Shown here: in pieces, positions 45,193 through 55,755 of the stretch
Position numbering within the stretch: position 1 is the first letter of the stretch
Layout: each line of letters begins with the position of its first letter
Source of the DNA: Labrenzia sp. R4_2
GTDB taxonomy: Bacteria > Pseudomonadota > Alphaproteobacteria > Rhizobiales > Stappiaceae
Direction: 5' to 3'
Length of the DNA: 64,000 nt
Assembly: GCF_017743865.1 (NCBI RefSeq)
Contig: NZ_JAGHRJ010000006.1
Location: 124,001-188,000 of the forward strand
The notes under the pieces: model-generated
The model's input: only the letters and a program-made list of their open reading frames with translations
Databases searched by the model: none
What the model was told of the DNA's origin: nothing
Position numbers and translations under genes: made by a program

Positions 45193-46569
45193 TTAAGAGA
45201 CCCTGAACCGCGCGGCGAAAAAACCATCCATGCCGAAAAGCCCGGTTTCGGGGCCTGCAGACTGATCCGGCCGGCAGCGAAGATATCCCTCTGGCGTGAC
45301 ACTTTCGGCAAGGCCGCCAATTTCATTTGCTTCGACCGGCACCAACGCCACGCGCTCCTTGTTCCGCTCCAAAAACGCCTCTGCCTGGCCTTCGCCCTCG
45401 GCGCGCTCCAAGGAACAGGTGCAATAGACCAGAACGCCGCCCGGCTTGAGCCAAGACATGACGCGGTCCAGGAGAGCTGTCTGAATTTCGCTCAGCTTTT
45501 CAATGTCATAAGGCTTCTTGATCCAGGGCACATCGGGATGACGCCGGATGGTCCCCGTTGCGCTGCACGGCGCATCGAGCAGGATCGCGTCAAACAATGC
45601 CTCCGGTTCATACTCCCGCAAATCCGCTGCAACGGTCGTCACTGACAATCCGAGACGGGTCATGTTTTCCGCAAGCCGTTTGAGCCTGGCCTTTGAAATA
45701 TCGATGGCCGTTACCTCGGCACCGCTAGCAGCAAGCTGTGCTGTTTTTCCACCAGGCGCTGCGCAGAGGTCGGCAACCTGCTTGCCCGAGATATCGCCCA
45801 GGAGTCTGGCCGGCAGGGAAGCAGCGGCATCTTGTACCCACCATGCGCCCTCTTCGAACCCTTCCAGTGCATCCACGGCACCTTTTTTGGTGAGCCGAAC
45901 ACTGCCAGCGCCGACAACAACTCCATCGAGCTTTTCCGCCCATGCTGCTGGATCGGCTTTCACAGTCAAGTCAAGCGCGGCCTCACTCTCATGCGCCTTT
46001 GCGATTGCGCGTGCGCCTTCCTCGCCATAAGCCGCCTGCCAACTCTCCCAAAGCCAATCCGGAGTGTTGAGCCCGGGGGCATCGAGATCCGCCGCAATTT
46101 CTTCGCGCTCGCGCCCAAGACGGCGCAGAACGCCATTGACCAGGCCTTTGTAGGGCCGGGCCCGGCGATCCATGGAGGCATGGTCAACGGCGAGCGAAAC
46201 AGCTGCGCGGTCGGGAATGTCCAAAAACTGCATCTGCGCGATGGCGACATGGAGAATGTCGAGCACCCGGCCGGTTTTTTCCGGAATATCGCGATCCAGC
46301 AACCGGACCAGGATTTCCGAAATTTCACCGCGATGACGGAGGGCAGCACCCGCGATGGCGCGCACCAGGGCCCGATCATTGGCGGCCAAGGCCCGGAAAC
46401 CGGAGTGTCCAGATGCCCTATCTAGCTCGCCATCCAAGGGACGTTTCTTGTGCACCACATTTCCGAGGATATCGGCGGCGACTTTGCGGGCCGCAAAACC
46501 CGGTTTTTCTGACCTTTCAGCCGGAGCACCGTTCGAAGGCTTGTTGTTTTTTTTAGGTGACTTGCTCAC
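45193..46569 (-). CDS. rsmB: 16S rRNA m5C methyltransferase, RsmB/Sun family
   Basis: Methylates a cytosine in 16S rRNA (C967 in E. coli). An N-terminal NusB-like helical domain is followed by the SAM fold: VADLCAAPGGKTAQLAA, then LDAPCSATGT (one of the two active cysteines) and VYCTCSLERAEGE (the second). The GTG at 46569 gives 458 residues starting MSKSPKKNN. The frame runs back to a TTG at 46620, but that TTG directly abuts a strong hairpin (46621-46651), which makes it a poor start. A GTG at 46599 is also possible. Confidence 0.9.
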   Translation of the reverse strand: MSKSPKKNNKPSNGAPAERSEKPGFAARKVAADILGNVVHKKRPLDGELDRASGHSGFRALAANDRALVRAIAGAALRHRGEISEILVRLLDRDIPEKTGRVLDILHVAIAQMQFLDIPDRAAVSLAVDHASMDRRARPYKGLVNGVLRRLGREREEIAADLDAPGLNTPDWLWESWQAAYGEEGARAIAKAHESEAALDLTVKADPAAWAEKLDGVVVGAGSVRLTKKGAVDALEGFEEGAWWVQDAAASLPARLLGDISGKQVADLCAAPGGKTAQLAASGAEVTAIDISKARLKRLAENMTRLGLSVTTVAADLREYEPEALFDAILLDAPCSATGTIRRHPDVPWIKKPYDIEKLSEIQTALLDRVMSWLKPGGVLVYCTCSLERAEGEGQAEAFLERNKERVALVPVEANEIGGLAESVTPEGYLRCRPDQSAGPETGLFGMDGFFAARFRVS

Positions 46570-46620
46570 GAAATTGTCCTGATGGGCAGACCCGCACACT
46601 TCGGCGGGTGTCAAAATCAA

Positions 46621-46651
46621 GCGCCGCAGTCCGGGCTTCCGGCTGCGGCGC
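46621..46651. terminator. Strong hairpin between htpX and rsmB
   Basis: GCGCCGCAG (46621-46629) pairs with CTGCGGCGC (46643-46651), and an inner CCGG/CCGG arm leaves a four-base loop with one bulged T. On the minus strand it lies just after htpX and is followed by TTGATTTTGA, so it is likely the htpX terminator or attenuator. Confidence 0.65.
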
Positions 46652-46704
46652 GTTGACGATCATTCTAGATCCAACCCCGGCTGACGCCAAGGTGTTTTCA
46701 ATGG

Positions 46705-47664
46705 TTAGCCCCACGGGCCCTTTGGGCGGGGCGGCTCCTCATAAGACCGGCCACCAGTTGTGCCGCCCCAGGGGCCTGATTGCGGAGCGCGGGATTGAGC
46801 AAATGTCCCGCGTCCTGCGGTGCCCAATCCGGCTTCCGACAATTTGCGCAGCTCATCAATCCGGTTCTGGGTGTTCGGGTGCGTGGAGAACAGATTGTCC
46901 ATGCGCTCGCCGGACAACGGGTTCATAATGAACATGTGCGCTGTTGCCGGATTGGCCTCGGCATCCGGATTGTGGATGCGCTCTACACCGCCGGATATTT
47001 TTGCCAAGGCAGACGCCAGCCACATCGGTTCACCGCAGATCTGTGCGCCCATGCGATCCGCGGCATATTCGCGGGTCCGGGAAATCGCCATTTGCACGAT
47101 CATCGCGGCCATCGGCGCAACGATCATCATCAAGATGACGCCGACAAAGCCCAGGGGATTGTTGCGGTTGCCCCCGAAGAGAAAAGCAAAGTTCGCAAGC
47201 ATCGAGATCGCACCGGCGATGGTCGCCGTGATCGTCATGATCAAGGTGTCATGGTTCTTCACATGCGCCAGCTCGTGCGCCATCACACCGGCCACCTCTT
47301 CCTTGCTGAGCATGTCCAGCAAGCCGGTGGTCGCAGCAACGGCTGCATTTTCGGGGTTCCGCCCGGTCGCAAAGGCGTTCGGCTGCGGGTTTTTGATGAT
47401 ATAGACCTTCGGCATGGGCAGATCGGCATTTTGCGCCAGTTGGCGGACCATGCCGTAATAATCGGGCGCCGAGCGCTCATCGACTTCCTGTGCATGGTGC
47501 ATGCGCAGGACCATCTTGTCTGAATTCCAGTAGCTGAACACGTTCATCGCGGCCGCAATCGCGAGCGCGATCAACATGCCCGACTGACCGCCGATCATGA
47601 ACCCAAGGCCCATGAAGAGCGCCGTCATACCTGCAAGCAACATGGCTGTGCGAACGTAATTCAT
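46705..47664 (-). CDS. htpX: Membrane zinc protease HtpX
   Basis: Inner-membrane metalloprotease of the M48 family, involved in quality control of membrane proteins. At 319 residues it has two N-terminal membrane segments, the zinc motif HELAH at 130-134, a second pair of hydrophobic segments (about 145-200), and the third ligand region ([13 protein letters not shown]). The C-terminal tail is Gly/Pro/Arg-rich. The ATG at 47664 is the family start; the frame to 47724 adds a non-homologous lead. In relatives expression is induced by membrane or heat stress; no operator is seen here. Confidence 0.94.
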   Translation of the reverse strand: MNYVRTAMLLAGMTALFMGLGFMIGGQSGMLIALAIAAAMNVFSYWNSDKMVLRMHHAQEVDERSAPDYYGMVRQLAQNADLPMPKVYIIKNPQPNAFATGRNPENAAVAATTGLLDMLSKEEVAGVMAHELAHVKNHDTLIMTITATIAGAISMLANFAFLFGGNRNNPLGFVGVILMMIVAPMAAMIVQMAISRTREYAADRMGAQICGEPMWLASALAKISGGVERIHNPDAEANPATAHMFIMNPLSGERMDNLFSTHPNTQNRIDELRKLSEAGLGTAGRGTFAQSRAPQSGPWGGTTGGRSYEEPPRPKGPWG

Positions 47665-47809
47665 CGGTGCCTTATCCGTTTCCGTTTGAAGCTGCGGACG
47701 AAAGTTGCCGCAGTCTTTTCTCAATGTTCAAGATGGGGATGCCTGCCATTCTTGGCAAGTTTGTCCTATATAACGCGAAAGCTTTGAAATCTGGCTGACA
47801 GCGGAAACC

Positions 47810-48073
47810 ATGACCGACACGAAAGATACGGAAACGGCGCAATTCACGGCAACCGAAGTGCCCTCCCTGAAGACAGACGTGGCCGAAGTTCCAAAACGCA
47901 AATTCGAGGATCTGCCGCCTGCGGCCCAGCGCGCCCTGCAAGAAGCCGAAGACCGGCGCAAGGAAATCGACGCCAAACACAACGCCATGGCACCGGAAGT
48001 CGACGGCCGCGGCGGCCTGGAGCCAACGCGTTATGATGATTGGGAAATCAAGGGTTTGACCGTCGATTTCTAG
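47810..48073 (+). CDS. DUF1674 protein (SdhAF4-like)
   Basis: Small 87-residue protein. The C-terminal GGLEPTRYDDWEIKGLTVDF matches the conserved end of DUF1674, the family of mitochondrial succinate dehydrogenase assembly factor 4, which helps flavinated SdhA avoid oxidative damage. The N-terminal part is charged and low complexity. No sdh genes are near. Its stop overlaps that of the opposing SGNH gene at a shared CTAG. Confidence 0.86.
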   Translation: MTDTKDTETAQFTATEVPSLKTDVAEVPKRKFEDLPPAAQRALQEAEDRRKEIDAKHNAMAPEVDGRGGLEPTRYDDWEIKGLTVDF

Positions 48074-48732
48074 GCGGTAGCCTTCGCAAGATTCCGCACT
48101 TCGTCCGCAACCGCCTTGGCCAGATCTCTTTGCGGTTCGGCTTCCAAATGAACCGCGTCCACGTCGCTCACGGACACAACGTTGCCCGTATCGAAAAAGC
48201 CAACGCCGTAGGTTTCCGCCAGCTTCTCATAGACGCCTGCCAGAAGCTTGGACTGGGCTACACTGTGGTCTTCTGAGAAAAGGCCGGCATATTCCTTGCC
48301 CGTAAAATCCCCAAGCCGCGGCGGCGACATCAAAAGTACTTTCGGGGCGCGGCCTTCGACATCATCGGTCTCTTGCGTGGCGGCGAACAGCAGCCGGCCC
48401 ATCGCAAGACCGATCGCATCAGCGCTCATCTGAAACCGGTCCTGAAGATCATTCGTTCCGAGCATGATGATCAGGATGTCGATTGGCATGTGCGTCTTTC
48501 GCACGGTTGCCAAGTGCTCAAGACCGTTTTTATCGCCGCGGGCAGGGTCTTCGAAAACAGTTGTCCGCCCGTTGACGCCCTCTTCGATGACATAATAGTC
48601 GGAACCAAGCTCCTTTTGCAGGAGGCGTGTCCAACGCTCGTGGTGGCCGTAACGGGTCTTTGTTCCCGGCACAAACCCCCAAGTGAGCGAATCACCGAAA
48701 CAAACGACGGAGAGGGGATCTTTTCCCGACAT
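48070..48732 (-). CDS. SGNH/GDSL hydrolase family protein
   Basis: Esterase-like SGNH hydrolase of 220 residues. Block I is GDSLTWG near the N-terminus (Ser12), the Gly/Asn blocks are visible (EEGVNGRT, MLGTNDLQ), and the catalytic Asp-His pair is in VDAVHLE near the end. The ATG at 48732 has GGA upstream and is preferred over a longer frame to 48768. No signal peptide is seen. The family handles many small esters, so the substrate is unknown. It converges on the DUF1674 gene. Confidence 0.87.
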   Translation of the reverse strand: MSGKDPLSVVCFGDSLTWGFVPGTKTRYGHHERWTRLLQKELGSDYYVIEEGVNGRTTVFEDPARGDKNGLEHLATVRKTHMPIDILIIMLGTNDLQDRFQMSADAIGLAMGRLLFAATQETDDVEGRAPKVLLMSPPRLGDFTGKEYAGLFSEDHSVAQSKLLAGVYEKLAETYGVGFFDTGNVVSVSDVDAVHLEAEPQRDLAKAVADEVRNLAKATA

Positions 48733-48903
48733 ATTAAATCCATAGACCCGCGTGTGAAATCCAAGCATTGGACCCTAGTGGATCCTTAAAAGCGTGGCAA
48801 TCGCATGCAGATTGGCGGTGATATTCTGCTTGGTTAATAAGAGATTTACCAAGGACCGGATAGGGTCGGGCAAACGTTTTGCGTAACGACTGCCGGATCT
48901 TAA

Positions 48904-50127
48904 ATGACTGCCAGCCAGACCACCTACAAGCGCGGCGCCGCGCTGCCGGGTTCCAACCCTTTCCAACGCCTTGCCGACTTGCTTGACGGGCAAACTCCGG
49001 GCCTTGAACCGATAATGATGACGATCGGTGAGCCCCAGCATCCGATACCAGATTTCACGGCTGAAGTGCTGGCGGAAAACATGGCTGATTTCCGCCGCTA
49101 TCCGCCGATCAACGGCACACCGGAGTTCCGCAGCACGATCGCGGACTGGCTCGACAAGCGCTATGGCCTGAACGGCACCATTGACCCGGATTTTGGCGTC
49201 CTGCCGCTGAACGGCTCCCGTGAAGGCCTTTCATTCGGGGCAATTGCCGCCCGCGATCAACTGGACAAGGGACTGGACCATCCGGCTGTCATTCTGCCGA
49301 ACCCTTTCTATCAGACCTACGCGGCCGCAGCTCATGTCGCAGATGGCGAGACCGTTCTTCTGGATGCTGTCTCTGAGCACCAGTTCCTGCCGGACCTGGA
49401 CGGCCTGGAACCGGCGCTTCTGGACCGGACTGTCGCCTTTTATGTTGCCTCGCCTACCAATCCGGAAGGCTCGGTCGCGACGCTGGAATACTGGCAGAAA
49501 CTGATCGGCTTGGCCCGCAAGCACCGCTTCATGATCTTCGCAGACGAGTGCTATTCGGAAATCTACCGGACAACCCCGCCCCCGGGTGTTCTGGAAGCCG
49601 CGCATCGCATGGGCACTGATTTTTCCAATATCGTTGTTCTGAATTCCCTGTCGAAGCGCTCCAATCTTGCCGGATTGCGGTGTGGATTTGCAGCCGGCGA
49701 TCCTGTTTTTCTGAAAAAATGGGCAAAGTTCCGTGGCCTTGCAGCGCCACAAGTGCCCTTGCCGGCGCAGGCCGTGGCGGTCCGCGCCTATCGCGACGAA
49801 GCCCATGTTGAGGAAAACCGGCGGCTTTATAACGAAAAATATGAAGCCGCAGAACGCCTCCTTGGCCCAATCCTCGGCCCTGTAACAACAGAGGCTGGCT
49901 TCTTCCTTTGGCTCAATGTCGAAAAGTGGGGAGACGGTGTTTCCGTCACACAGGCCCTTTGGCGCGACACTGGCGTGAAGGTCTTGCCGGGCAGCTATCT
50001 GGCATCTGATCAATCAGATGGCAGCAATCCGGGCCGGAATTACATCCGCGCGGGTTTGGTGGCGCCCCTCGCGCAGACGGAAGTTGCTCTTGAGCGTGTG
50101 GCAAACTGGTTGGGAGACAAGGCATGA
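48904..50127 (+). CDS. PLP-dependent aminotransferase, DapC-like
   Basis: Fold-type I, class I/II aminotransferase of 407 residues. The PLP Lys is in [26 protein letters not shown] and [11 protein letters not shown] mark the cofactor pocket. The opening [12 protein letters not shown] and [10 protein letters not shown] fit the succinyl-diaminopimelate aminotransferase (DapC) group of the lysine/peptidoglycan precursor pathway. That assignment is likely but not certain. The stop overlaps the ftsK start as ATGA, so expression is coupled. Confidence 0.87.
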   Translation: MTASQTTYKRGAALPGSNPFQRLADLLDGQTPGLEPIMMTIGEPQHPIPDFTAEVLAENMADFRRYPPINGTPEFRSTIADWLDKRYGLNGTIDPDFGVLPLNGSREGLSFGAIAARDQLDKGLDHPAVILPNPFYQTYAAAAHVADGETVLLDAVSEHQFLPDLDGLEPALLDRTVAFYVASPTNPEGSVATLEYWQKLIGLARKHRFMIFADECYSEIYRTTPPPGVLEAAHRMGTDFSNIVVLNSLSKRSNLAGLRCGFAAGDPVFLKKWAKFRGLAAPQVPLPAQAVAVRAYRDEAHVEENRRLYNEKYEAAERLLGPILGPVTTEAGFFLWLNVEKWGDGVSVTQALWRDTGVKVLPGSYLASDQSDGSNPGRNYIRAGLVAPLAQTEVALERVANWLGDKA

Positions 50128-52895
50128 GACGGGCCAGTGCAGTGCGCGAATCGGGCCGCCGGTCCGCAGTCGATCTTCTGGACACGGAAAGTCCGGCCAA
50201 GCGTTTTCTAAGACGGAACCTGACCGGTGCGGCTGGTCTCGGGATCATCTCCATTGCGGCGGCCCTCGCAGCCGCCCTTGCAACCTGGTCTGTGAATGAT
50301 CCGAGCCTGAACCATGCGACGGGTGGACCTGTGCGCAATGCGCTCGGCGCTCCAGGCGCGATCGTCGCCGACGTCTTGATGCAGACGATTGGCCTTGCGA
50401 CGGCTGTTTTTCTCGTTCCCCTGGTGTTATGGGGCTGGCGGCTCTTGACCGGCCATGCCCTCGGCATCGGCCGCAAGCGTCTCTTCTATTGGGTTCTCGG
50501 GTCCGGGCTGTCGGCTGGCGCGCTGGCGGCGCTTCCCGTTCCGCAAAGCTGGCCGTTGCCGACAGGCCTTGGCGGGTTTCTGGGAGATATGATCCACGGT
50601 GTTCCGGCTATTTTAACCAGCAACCTGACGAGCGGCGCTGCAACGATCATTGGCGGCCTTGGCCTCGGCGTTCCAGCTGGACTTCTCCTTCTTGCTTCGG
50701 CCGGTTGGCTGGCCCGCGCAGGTGAACCTGTAGAGCATATCGAGCCGCGCCGGACCCCGGCCGGACATGGCAAATCCATCGAAGACGATCTCGGCCTTGA
50801 TGATGAGGAGGAAGGCGAAAGCCGCTTGTCTCTGATGGCGACGGCCTTTGCGGGACAAGTCAGCCACATCTGGCTTTTGGCGGTGACACAGGTCCGCCGG
50901 ATGACCGGCTTGAAGCGCGCGCCCGTCCATGACGACGATGAAGACTGGGACGGTATTGACGAGCACGATGACTACGAGCCGGAAGAACCTGCTCAGAAGA
51001 GCCGTCTGCAGTCGTTCCGCAGGGCACTGACCGGCCGCCTGTTGCCGGAAGACGATGATGGTCTGGACGAGTTCTACGAGCGCGGCCACATGACTGAGCC
51101 CGACGCCCATGATCTGGATGATCCCTTTGGCGAGGAGGGCGAGGACTTCGGCCCGGACGATTTCCTGATCGACAAAGGCCCGGTCTCCGGCGAGCCGTTG
51201 CCGGGTGAAACACCAAGACCGGTTGGTATTGCAGCCCCTGAACCAGCTCCAGCACCTTCGGGACGAGCAGCTGCGCAACCTTCGCCGACTGGCCGCGTCA
51301 TTCCACCTGCTCCAAAACCGAAACAGAGCAAACGCGCGATAGAGGAAGCGCAGCCCTCTTTCCTCGGTGCCCCGGAAGAGTACGAATTGCCGCCGCTGCG
51401 CCTGCTTGCAGAAGCCAAGGCCGCCGGCAAGGTTCCAGGTCTTTCTGCGGATGCTCTGGAACAAAATGCCCGTATTCTGGAAGGGGTTCTGGAAGACTTT
51501 GGTGTGCGCGGCGAAATCATCGAAGTCCGCCCGGGTCCGGTTGTCACACTCTACGAACTCGAACCCGCACCCGGTATCAAGTCGTCCCGGGTCATTGGTC
51601 TGGCAGATGACATTGCCCGCTCCATGAGCGCAATTTCCGCCCGTGTTGCGGTCATCCCCGGCAAGAATGCCATTGGCATCGAACTGCCGAATGCGCGCCG
51701 TGAGACAGTTTACTTGCGCGAAATGCTCGCCGCTCAGGACTTTGAGAAATCGAAATCCAAGCTGGCACTTGGCCTCGGCAAAACGATCAACGGTGAAGGT
51801 GTTGTTGCCGATCTTGCCCGCATGCCGCACTTGCTCGTTGCTGGAACGACCGGTTCAGGTAAGTCGGTCGCCATCAACACCATGATCCTGTCGCTGCTGT
51901 ACCGGCTGACACCGGATCAGTGCAAGATGATCATGATCGATCCCAAAATGCTGGAATTGTCGATCTATGACGGCATTCCGCATCTTCTGACCCCGGTTGT
52001 GACCGACCCGAAAAAAGCCGTTGTTGCGCTGAAGTGGACCGTCCGCGAGATGGAGGACCGCTACAAGAAGATGTCCAAGATGGGCGTTCGCAACATCGAC
52101 GGCTACAACACCCGGATCAAGCAGGCCCTGGAAAAGGGCGAAGAGATGACCCGTACCGTCCAGACCGGCTTTGACCGGGATACGGGAGAGCCAATCTACG
52201 AGGAAGAACAGCTGCCGCTGGAGACGATGCCGTATATCGTGGTCATCGTCGACGAAATGGCCGACCTGATGATGGTGGCCGGCAAGGACATTGAAGGCGC
52301 GATCCAGCGCCTTGCGCAGATGGCTCGTGCCGCAGGCATCCACCTGATCATGGCAACACAGCGTCCCTCGGTCGACGTCATCACCGGTACCATCAAGGCC
52401 AACTTCCCGACCCGAATTTCCTTCCAGGTCACTTCGAAGATCGACAGCCGCACGATCCTGGGTGAAATGGGCGCGGAACAGCTGCTCGGTATGGGTGACA
52501 TGCTGTTTATGGCCGGTGGCGGCCGGATCCAGCGTGTTCACGGGCCTTTCGTTTCTGATGACGAAGTGGAGGAAGTCGTCAAACACCTCAAGGTTCAGGG
52601 TACGCCGCAATATCTGGAAGCTGTGACGGAAGAAGATGAAACTGCCGACAGTCCTTATGATGGCGGCGCGGCCTCCGGCAGCGGAGACAGCAACGATCTT
52701 TATGACCGGGCCGTTGCAATTGTTCTGAAAGACAAGAAAGCTTCTACTTCCTATGTCCAACGGCGCCTGTCGATCGGCTACAACCGGGCTGCGTCGCTCA
52801 TCGAGCGCATGGAGCAGGAAGGCTTGATCAGCGCGGCCAACCATGCCGGTAAACGCGAAATTCTGGTGCAAAATGGGTTGGATGAGGATTTCTGA
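50124..52895 (+). CDS. ftsK: DNA translocase FtsK
   Basis: Septum-located motor that moves chromosome dimers to dif for resolution by XerCD. At 923 residues it has four N-terminal membrane segments (within about 35-200), a long acidic/Pro-rich linker (about 210-430), and the RecA-like motor: Walker A GTTGSGKS near 574 and Walker [13 protein letters not shown]. The C-terminal gamma winged helix ([22 protein letters not shown] in part) reads KOPS-type sites. The start ATG overlaps the aminotransferase stop. Complete and intact. Confidence 0.95.
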   Translation: MRRASAVRESGRRSAVDLLDTESPAKRFLRRNLTGAAGLGIISIAAALAAALATWSVNDPSLNHATGGPVRNALGAPGAIVADVLMQTIGLATAVFLVPLVLWGWRLLTGHALGIGRKRLFYWVLGSGLSAGALAALPVPQSWPLPTGLGGFLGDMIHGVPAILTSNLTSGAATIIGGLGLGVPAGLLLLASAGWLARAGEPVEHIEPRRTPAGHGKSIEDDLGLDDEEEGESRLSLMATAFAGQVSHIWLLAVTQVRRMTGLKRAPVHDDDEDWDGIDEHDDYEPEEPAQKSRLQSFRRALTGRLLPEDDDGLDEFYERGHMTEPDAHDLDDPFGEEGEDFGPDDFLIDKGPVSGEPLPGETPRPVGIAAPEPAPAPSGRAAAQPSPTGRVIPPAPKPKQSKRAIEEAQPSFLGAPEEYELPPLRLLAEAKAAGKVPGLSADALEQNARILEGVLEDFGVRGEIIEVRPGPVVTLYELEPAPGIKSSRVIGLADDIARSMSAISARVAVIPGKNAIGIELPNARRETVYLREMLAAQDFEKSKSKLALGLGKTINGEGVVADLARMPHLLVAGTTGSGKSVAINTMILSLLYRLTPDQCKMIMIDPKMLELSIYDGIPHLLTPVVTDPKKAVVALKWTVREMEDRYKKMSKMGVRNIDGYNTRIKQALEKGEEMTRTVQTGFDRDTGEPIYEEEQLPLETMPYIVVIVDEMADLMMVAGKDIEGAIQRLAQMARAAGIHLIMATQRPSVDVITGTIKANFPTRISFQVTSKIDSRTILGEMGAEQLLGMGDMLFMAGGGRIQRVHGPFVSDDEVEEVVKHLKVQGTPQYLEAVTEEDETADSPYDGGAASGSGDSNDLYDRAVAIVLKDKKASTSYVQRRLSIGYNRAASLIERMEQEGLISAANHAGKREILVQNGLDEDF

Positions 52896-52979
52896 TCCTC
52901 GTTCGCCCAAGGTTTGCCATAGACACTTCCTAGTTAAGATGAAACGGTTGAACCTAGCACCAGATTAGGACTTTGAATC

Positions 52980-53618
52980 ATGCTGACACGCTTCGTTTCC
53001 CGCATCGCCAAGTCATCAATCCAGCCGGTCGTCGCTCTGGCAATGGCCGCGGCCATGACCGTGCCGGCTATGGCCTTGAGCGATCAGGAGCAGCAGACCC
53101 TTCAGGATCTGAACGCGTATTTCAACTCCGTGAAGACCATGCACGGCGACTTCATCCAGTTTGGTCCGGACGGCAGCCAGTCGGATGGGAAGTTCTATAT
53201 GGCGCGCCCCGGCAAGGTCCGGTTCTATTACAACAAGCCTTCGGTGCTGGACATCGTGGCCGACGGCAAGTCGGTATCGGTGCGGGACCGCAAGCTGAAC
53301 ACACAAGATATCTGGCCGCTTGGACAAACGCCGTTGCGCTTTCTTCTGTCGGATTCCATTGATCTCCAACAAGATACCAACGTGACGAATGTGCTCGTCG
53401 AGGAAGATCTCGTCACGGTGACCATTTTCGACAAGACCAAGTTCAACTCCGGAACTCTGACCCTGATCTTTGACGCAAAAGACTATGCGCTCAAGCAATG
53501 GACCGTGACCGATCAACAGGGCTATGACACGTCGGTTGCCGTCTACAATGTCGTCTCCAACGGTCCAACCAATCCGGATCTCTTCAAGATCGACTACCTG
53601 GCAAATTCACGCCAGTAA
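52980..53618 (+). CDS. lolA: Outer-membrane lipoprotein carrier protein LolA-like
   Basis: The 212-residue product has a signal peptide (ending around PAMA) and the LolA pattern: an N-terminal helix (SDQEQQTLQDLNAYFNSV), then GDFIQFGPDG, GKFYMARPGKVRFYY and the paired strands IVADGKSVSVRDRKLN. LolA carries lipoproteins from LolCDE to LolB across the periplasm. ftsK followed by lolA is a recurring gene order. The next gene starts 28 bases on. Confidence 0.9.
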   Translation: MLTRFVSRIAKSSIQPVVALAMAAAMTVPAMALSDQEQQTLQDLNAYFNSVKTMHGDFIQFGPDGSQSDGKFYMARPGKVRFYYNKPSVLDIVADGKSVSVRDRKLNTQDIWPLGQTPLRFLLSDSIDLQQDTNVTNVLVEEDLVTVTIFDKTKFNSGTLTLIFDAKDYALKQWTVTDQQGYDTSVAVYNVVSNGPTNPDLFKIDYLANSRQ

Positions 53619-53646
53619 CTCGAACGAAACGCAGTCCTGCAGGACA

Positions 53647-54651
53647 ATGGATAAATCGCCGTCCCTTTCTTTGGTCCGCAGGATCTTTGCCGACTACTGC
53701 GACCGGCATGGCTTGTCGCTCATTTGTGACAAAGGATCCGGGCAAGCGGGTTATATAGAGCTTGCCGACGGACGCCGCCGCTTCTTTCGCGGAACCCACT
53801 TCGATCTCAACCCGCTCGGCGCTGCCGAAATCGCAGACGACAAGGCTTACACACTCGGCTTTTTGAAACGGGACGGCTTCACTGTCCCGGAGAGCATGCT
53901 CATTCATGGCTCTGACGTCTTGGCAAGCCTGCGGGTTCATAAGCCTGGGATTGCCGCGAAGATGCACTCGGCCGAAGACGCGCTACACTTCGCAGAATCT
54001 GTCGGATATCCGGTTTTCGCCAAACCGAACATCGGACAAGAAGGAGAGGATGTGGTGCGCCTGGACAAACAGGCAGACCTTCAGCGCACCCTGACTGATC
54101 TTCTGATGCGGCATTCCTCACTTCTCGTCCAAAAAGCCGTCGAGGGTGCAGATCTACGGATCCTGGTCCTTAATGGAGACGTCCTACTGGCGCTGGATCG
54201 CCAACCTGTTCAGGTGGAAGGAGACGGGGAACAAACGGTCGAACAACTCGCCATCGGTGTTGCCGGCCTGAATTTCCGCGATCCGCGTGTTGAACCTGAA
54301 CTCGCTCGGCAAGGTCTCGGACCCGCGTCCATTCCGGAGAAAGGACAAATGGTCGAGCTTTTGCCAAACAAAAATCTGTCCGCCGGAGCAAAAGCCAGGG
54401 ACATCACGAACAGCGTTGCGGATGATCTGAAAGAGACTGCAGTTTCGATCTGCGGAAGCCTTGGTCTGCGCTATGCAGGCATCGACCTGATCGCAGAAAA
54501 CCCTGAAAAGACTGGAAGCCGTTACGCGGTTCTAGAGGTCAATGCAGCGCCCGGTCTCAACCGGTATGCCGCCCAAGGCACTGAAGAACTTGCAAAGGTT
54601 ACAAGTGTTTATGAGCGCGTCCTCGACGCGCTCACAGGCAAAAGCACTTAG
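53647..54651 (+). CDS. ATP-grasp domain protein of unknown substrate
   Basis: A 334-residue protein with the ATP-grasp layout seen in glutathione-synthetase, RimK and cyanophycin-synthetase type enzymes: YPVFAKPNIGQEGEDV (ATP-binding loop), LLVQKAVEGADLRILVLNGDVLLALDR (metal/ATP region), and LRYAGIDLI then AVLEVNAAPGLNRY (Mg-binding end). Such enzymes ligate an amino group onto a carboxylate. The real start is ATG 53647; the frame from 53524 runs through lolA and is not credible. The nearest SD is close (AGGAC). The stop overlaps the DUF1737 gene by four bases. Confidence 0.82.
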   Translation: MDKSPSLSLVRRIFADYCDRHGLSLICDKGSGQAGYIELADGRRRFFRGTHFDLNPLGAAEIADDKAYTLGFLKRDGFTVPESMLIHGSDVLASLRVHKPGIAAKMHSAEDALHFAESVGYPVFAKPNIGQEGEDVVRLDKQADLQRTLTDLLMRHSSLLVQKAVEGADLRILVLNGDVLLALDRQPVQVEGDGEQTVEQLAIGVAGLNFRDPRVEPELARQGLGPASIPEKGQMVELLPNKNLSAGAKARDITNSVADDLKETAVSICGSLGLRYAGIDLIAENPEKTGSRYAVLEVNAAPGLNRYAAQGTEELAKVTSVYERVLDALTGKST

Positions 54652-54851
54652 TAGTCGCCGAGCTTGATATCCCGGGAATACTCGCCGTCGACTTCTTTCG
54701 TGACGGCCTGACCACAGATGGTTTCACCCTTGGTCGCGTCATAGGTCAGGGACGGGGACCCGCTGAGTTCCCAGCCCTTGTTGAGCGCTTCGGTGACCCG
54801 GTGGCAGAACTCGCTGCTGTCGACATTGGTGATGAAGCGATAAAGTTTCAT
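54648..54851 (-). CDS. DUF1737-like small protein
   Basis: The 67-residue product starts MKLYRFITNVDSSEFCHRV and continues NKGWELSGSPSLTYD, which is the DUF1737 pattern of tiny proteins with one helix and several strands. No function is known. A longer frame to 54905 adds a basic lead that is probably spurious. It converges on the ATP-grasp gene. Confidence 0.75.
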   Translation of the reverse strand: MKLYRFITNVDSSEFCHRVTEALNKGWELSGSPSLTYDATKGETICGQAVTKEVDGEYSRDIKLGDY

Positions 54852-54870
54852 GCGGTACTCTCTGAATTGT

Positions 54871-55755
54871 CTACGAGCGGGCCGCGATCGCGTCTGCAAT
54901 CGCAATCACCCGCTTGCCCATGTCCGCATGTAGCCGTTCGACCATCTTTCCGTCCACCTGAATTGCGCCTTTCGATGCATTTTCAGGAAGATCGAATATC
55001 TCGTTGATTTTGCGTGCCCAGGCCACTTCGTCCTCAGTCGGGCTGAACGCCGCGTGGCAGGACCCGATCTGTTTCGGATGGATCAAGGTTTTTCCGTCCA
55101 TCCCCATTTCAGCCCCCTGCGCACATTCGGCGGCAAAACCTTCCTCGTCCTGAAATGCATTGTAGACGCCATCTAGGATGTCGATGCCACCAGCCCGCGC
55201 AGCCGCGACACAGGTCATCAGCCACGGCATCATGACCGCCCGGCCCGGCGCCAACCGCGCACGGGTCTCCTTGGCCAGATCATTGGTGCCCATGACAAAG
55301 CAGGACAGGCGGACTTCCGGATCCCGTCCACAGGCCCCAATGGCGCCAGCATTCAGCATGGCCTCCGGTGTTTCCATCATCGCCCAAAGCTGGATTGAGC
55401 TCGACGCGCCATGCATCGACAAAAGATGCGCGACTTTTTGCAGATCAGCCGGGCCATTCACCTTGGGAACAAGGATCGCATCCGGATTTGCTTTGACGGC
55501 AGCCTTCAAATCGTCATCGCCCCAGACAGTGTCTAGGCCATTGATCCGGATAACCACTTCCCGCTCGCCATATCCGCCTTCCGAGACCGCAGTCACGATC
55601 TGCTGACGCGCTGTTTCCTTTGCATCTGGCGCCACTGCATCTTCGAGATCCAGAAGCAGGCAGTCCACATCAAGGGTTTTCGCTTTTTCGAGCGCGCGGG
55701 CATTGGACCCCGGCATGTACAGGGCGGAGCGGCGGGGCTTGAAGGTCTCACTCAT
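54871..55755 (-). CDS. HpcH/HpaI or CitE-like CoA-ester lyase
   Basis: The 294-residue TIM-barrel protein belongs to the citrate-lyase-beta/malyl-CoA-lyase family: RSALYMPGSNARALEKA at the N-terminus, LDLEDAVAP (metal/acid site), EVVIRINGLDT, ILVPKVNGPADL, and MDGKTLIHPKQI near the C-terminus. Possible activities include (S)-citramalyl-CoA, malyl-CoA or related cleavage; the exact one is not decided by these motifs. The ATG is 55755. Confidence 0.86.
   Translation of the reverse strand: MSETFKPRRSALYMPGSNARALEKAKTLDVDCLLLDLEDAVAPDAKETARQQIVTAVSEGGYGEREVVIRINGLDTVWGDDDLKAAVKANPDAILVPKVNGPADLQKVAHLLSMHGASSSIQLWAMMETPEAMLNAGAIGACGRDPEVRLSCFVMGTNDLAKETRARLAPGRAVMMPWLMTCVAAARAGGIDILDGVYNAFQDEEGFAAECAQGAEMGMDGKTLIHPKQIGSCHAAFSPTEDEVAWARKINEIFDLPENASKGAIQVDGKMVERLHADMGKRVIAIADAIAARS

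Noticed and set aside
50613..51830. 405-codon open frame antisense to ftsK
   Set aside because: Covers the acidic linker of FtsK, where base composition keeps the opposite strand free of stops. No protein character.
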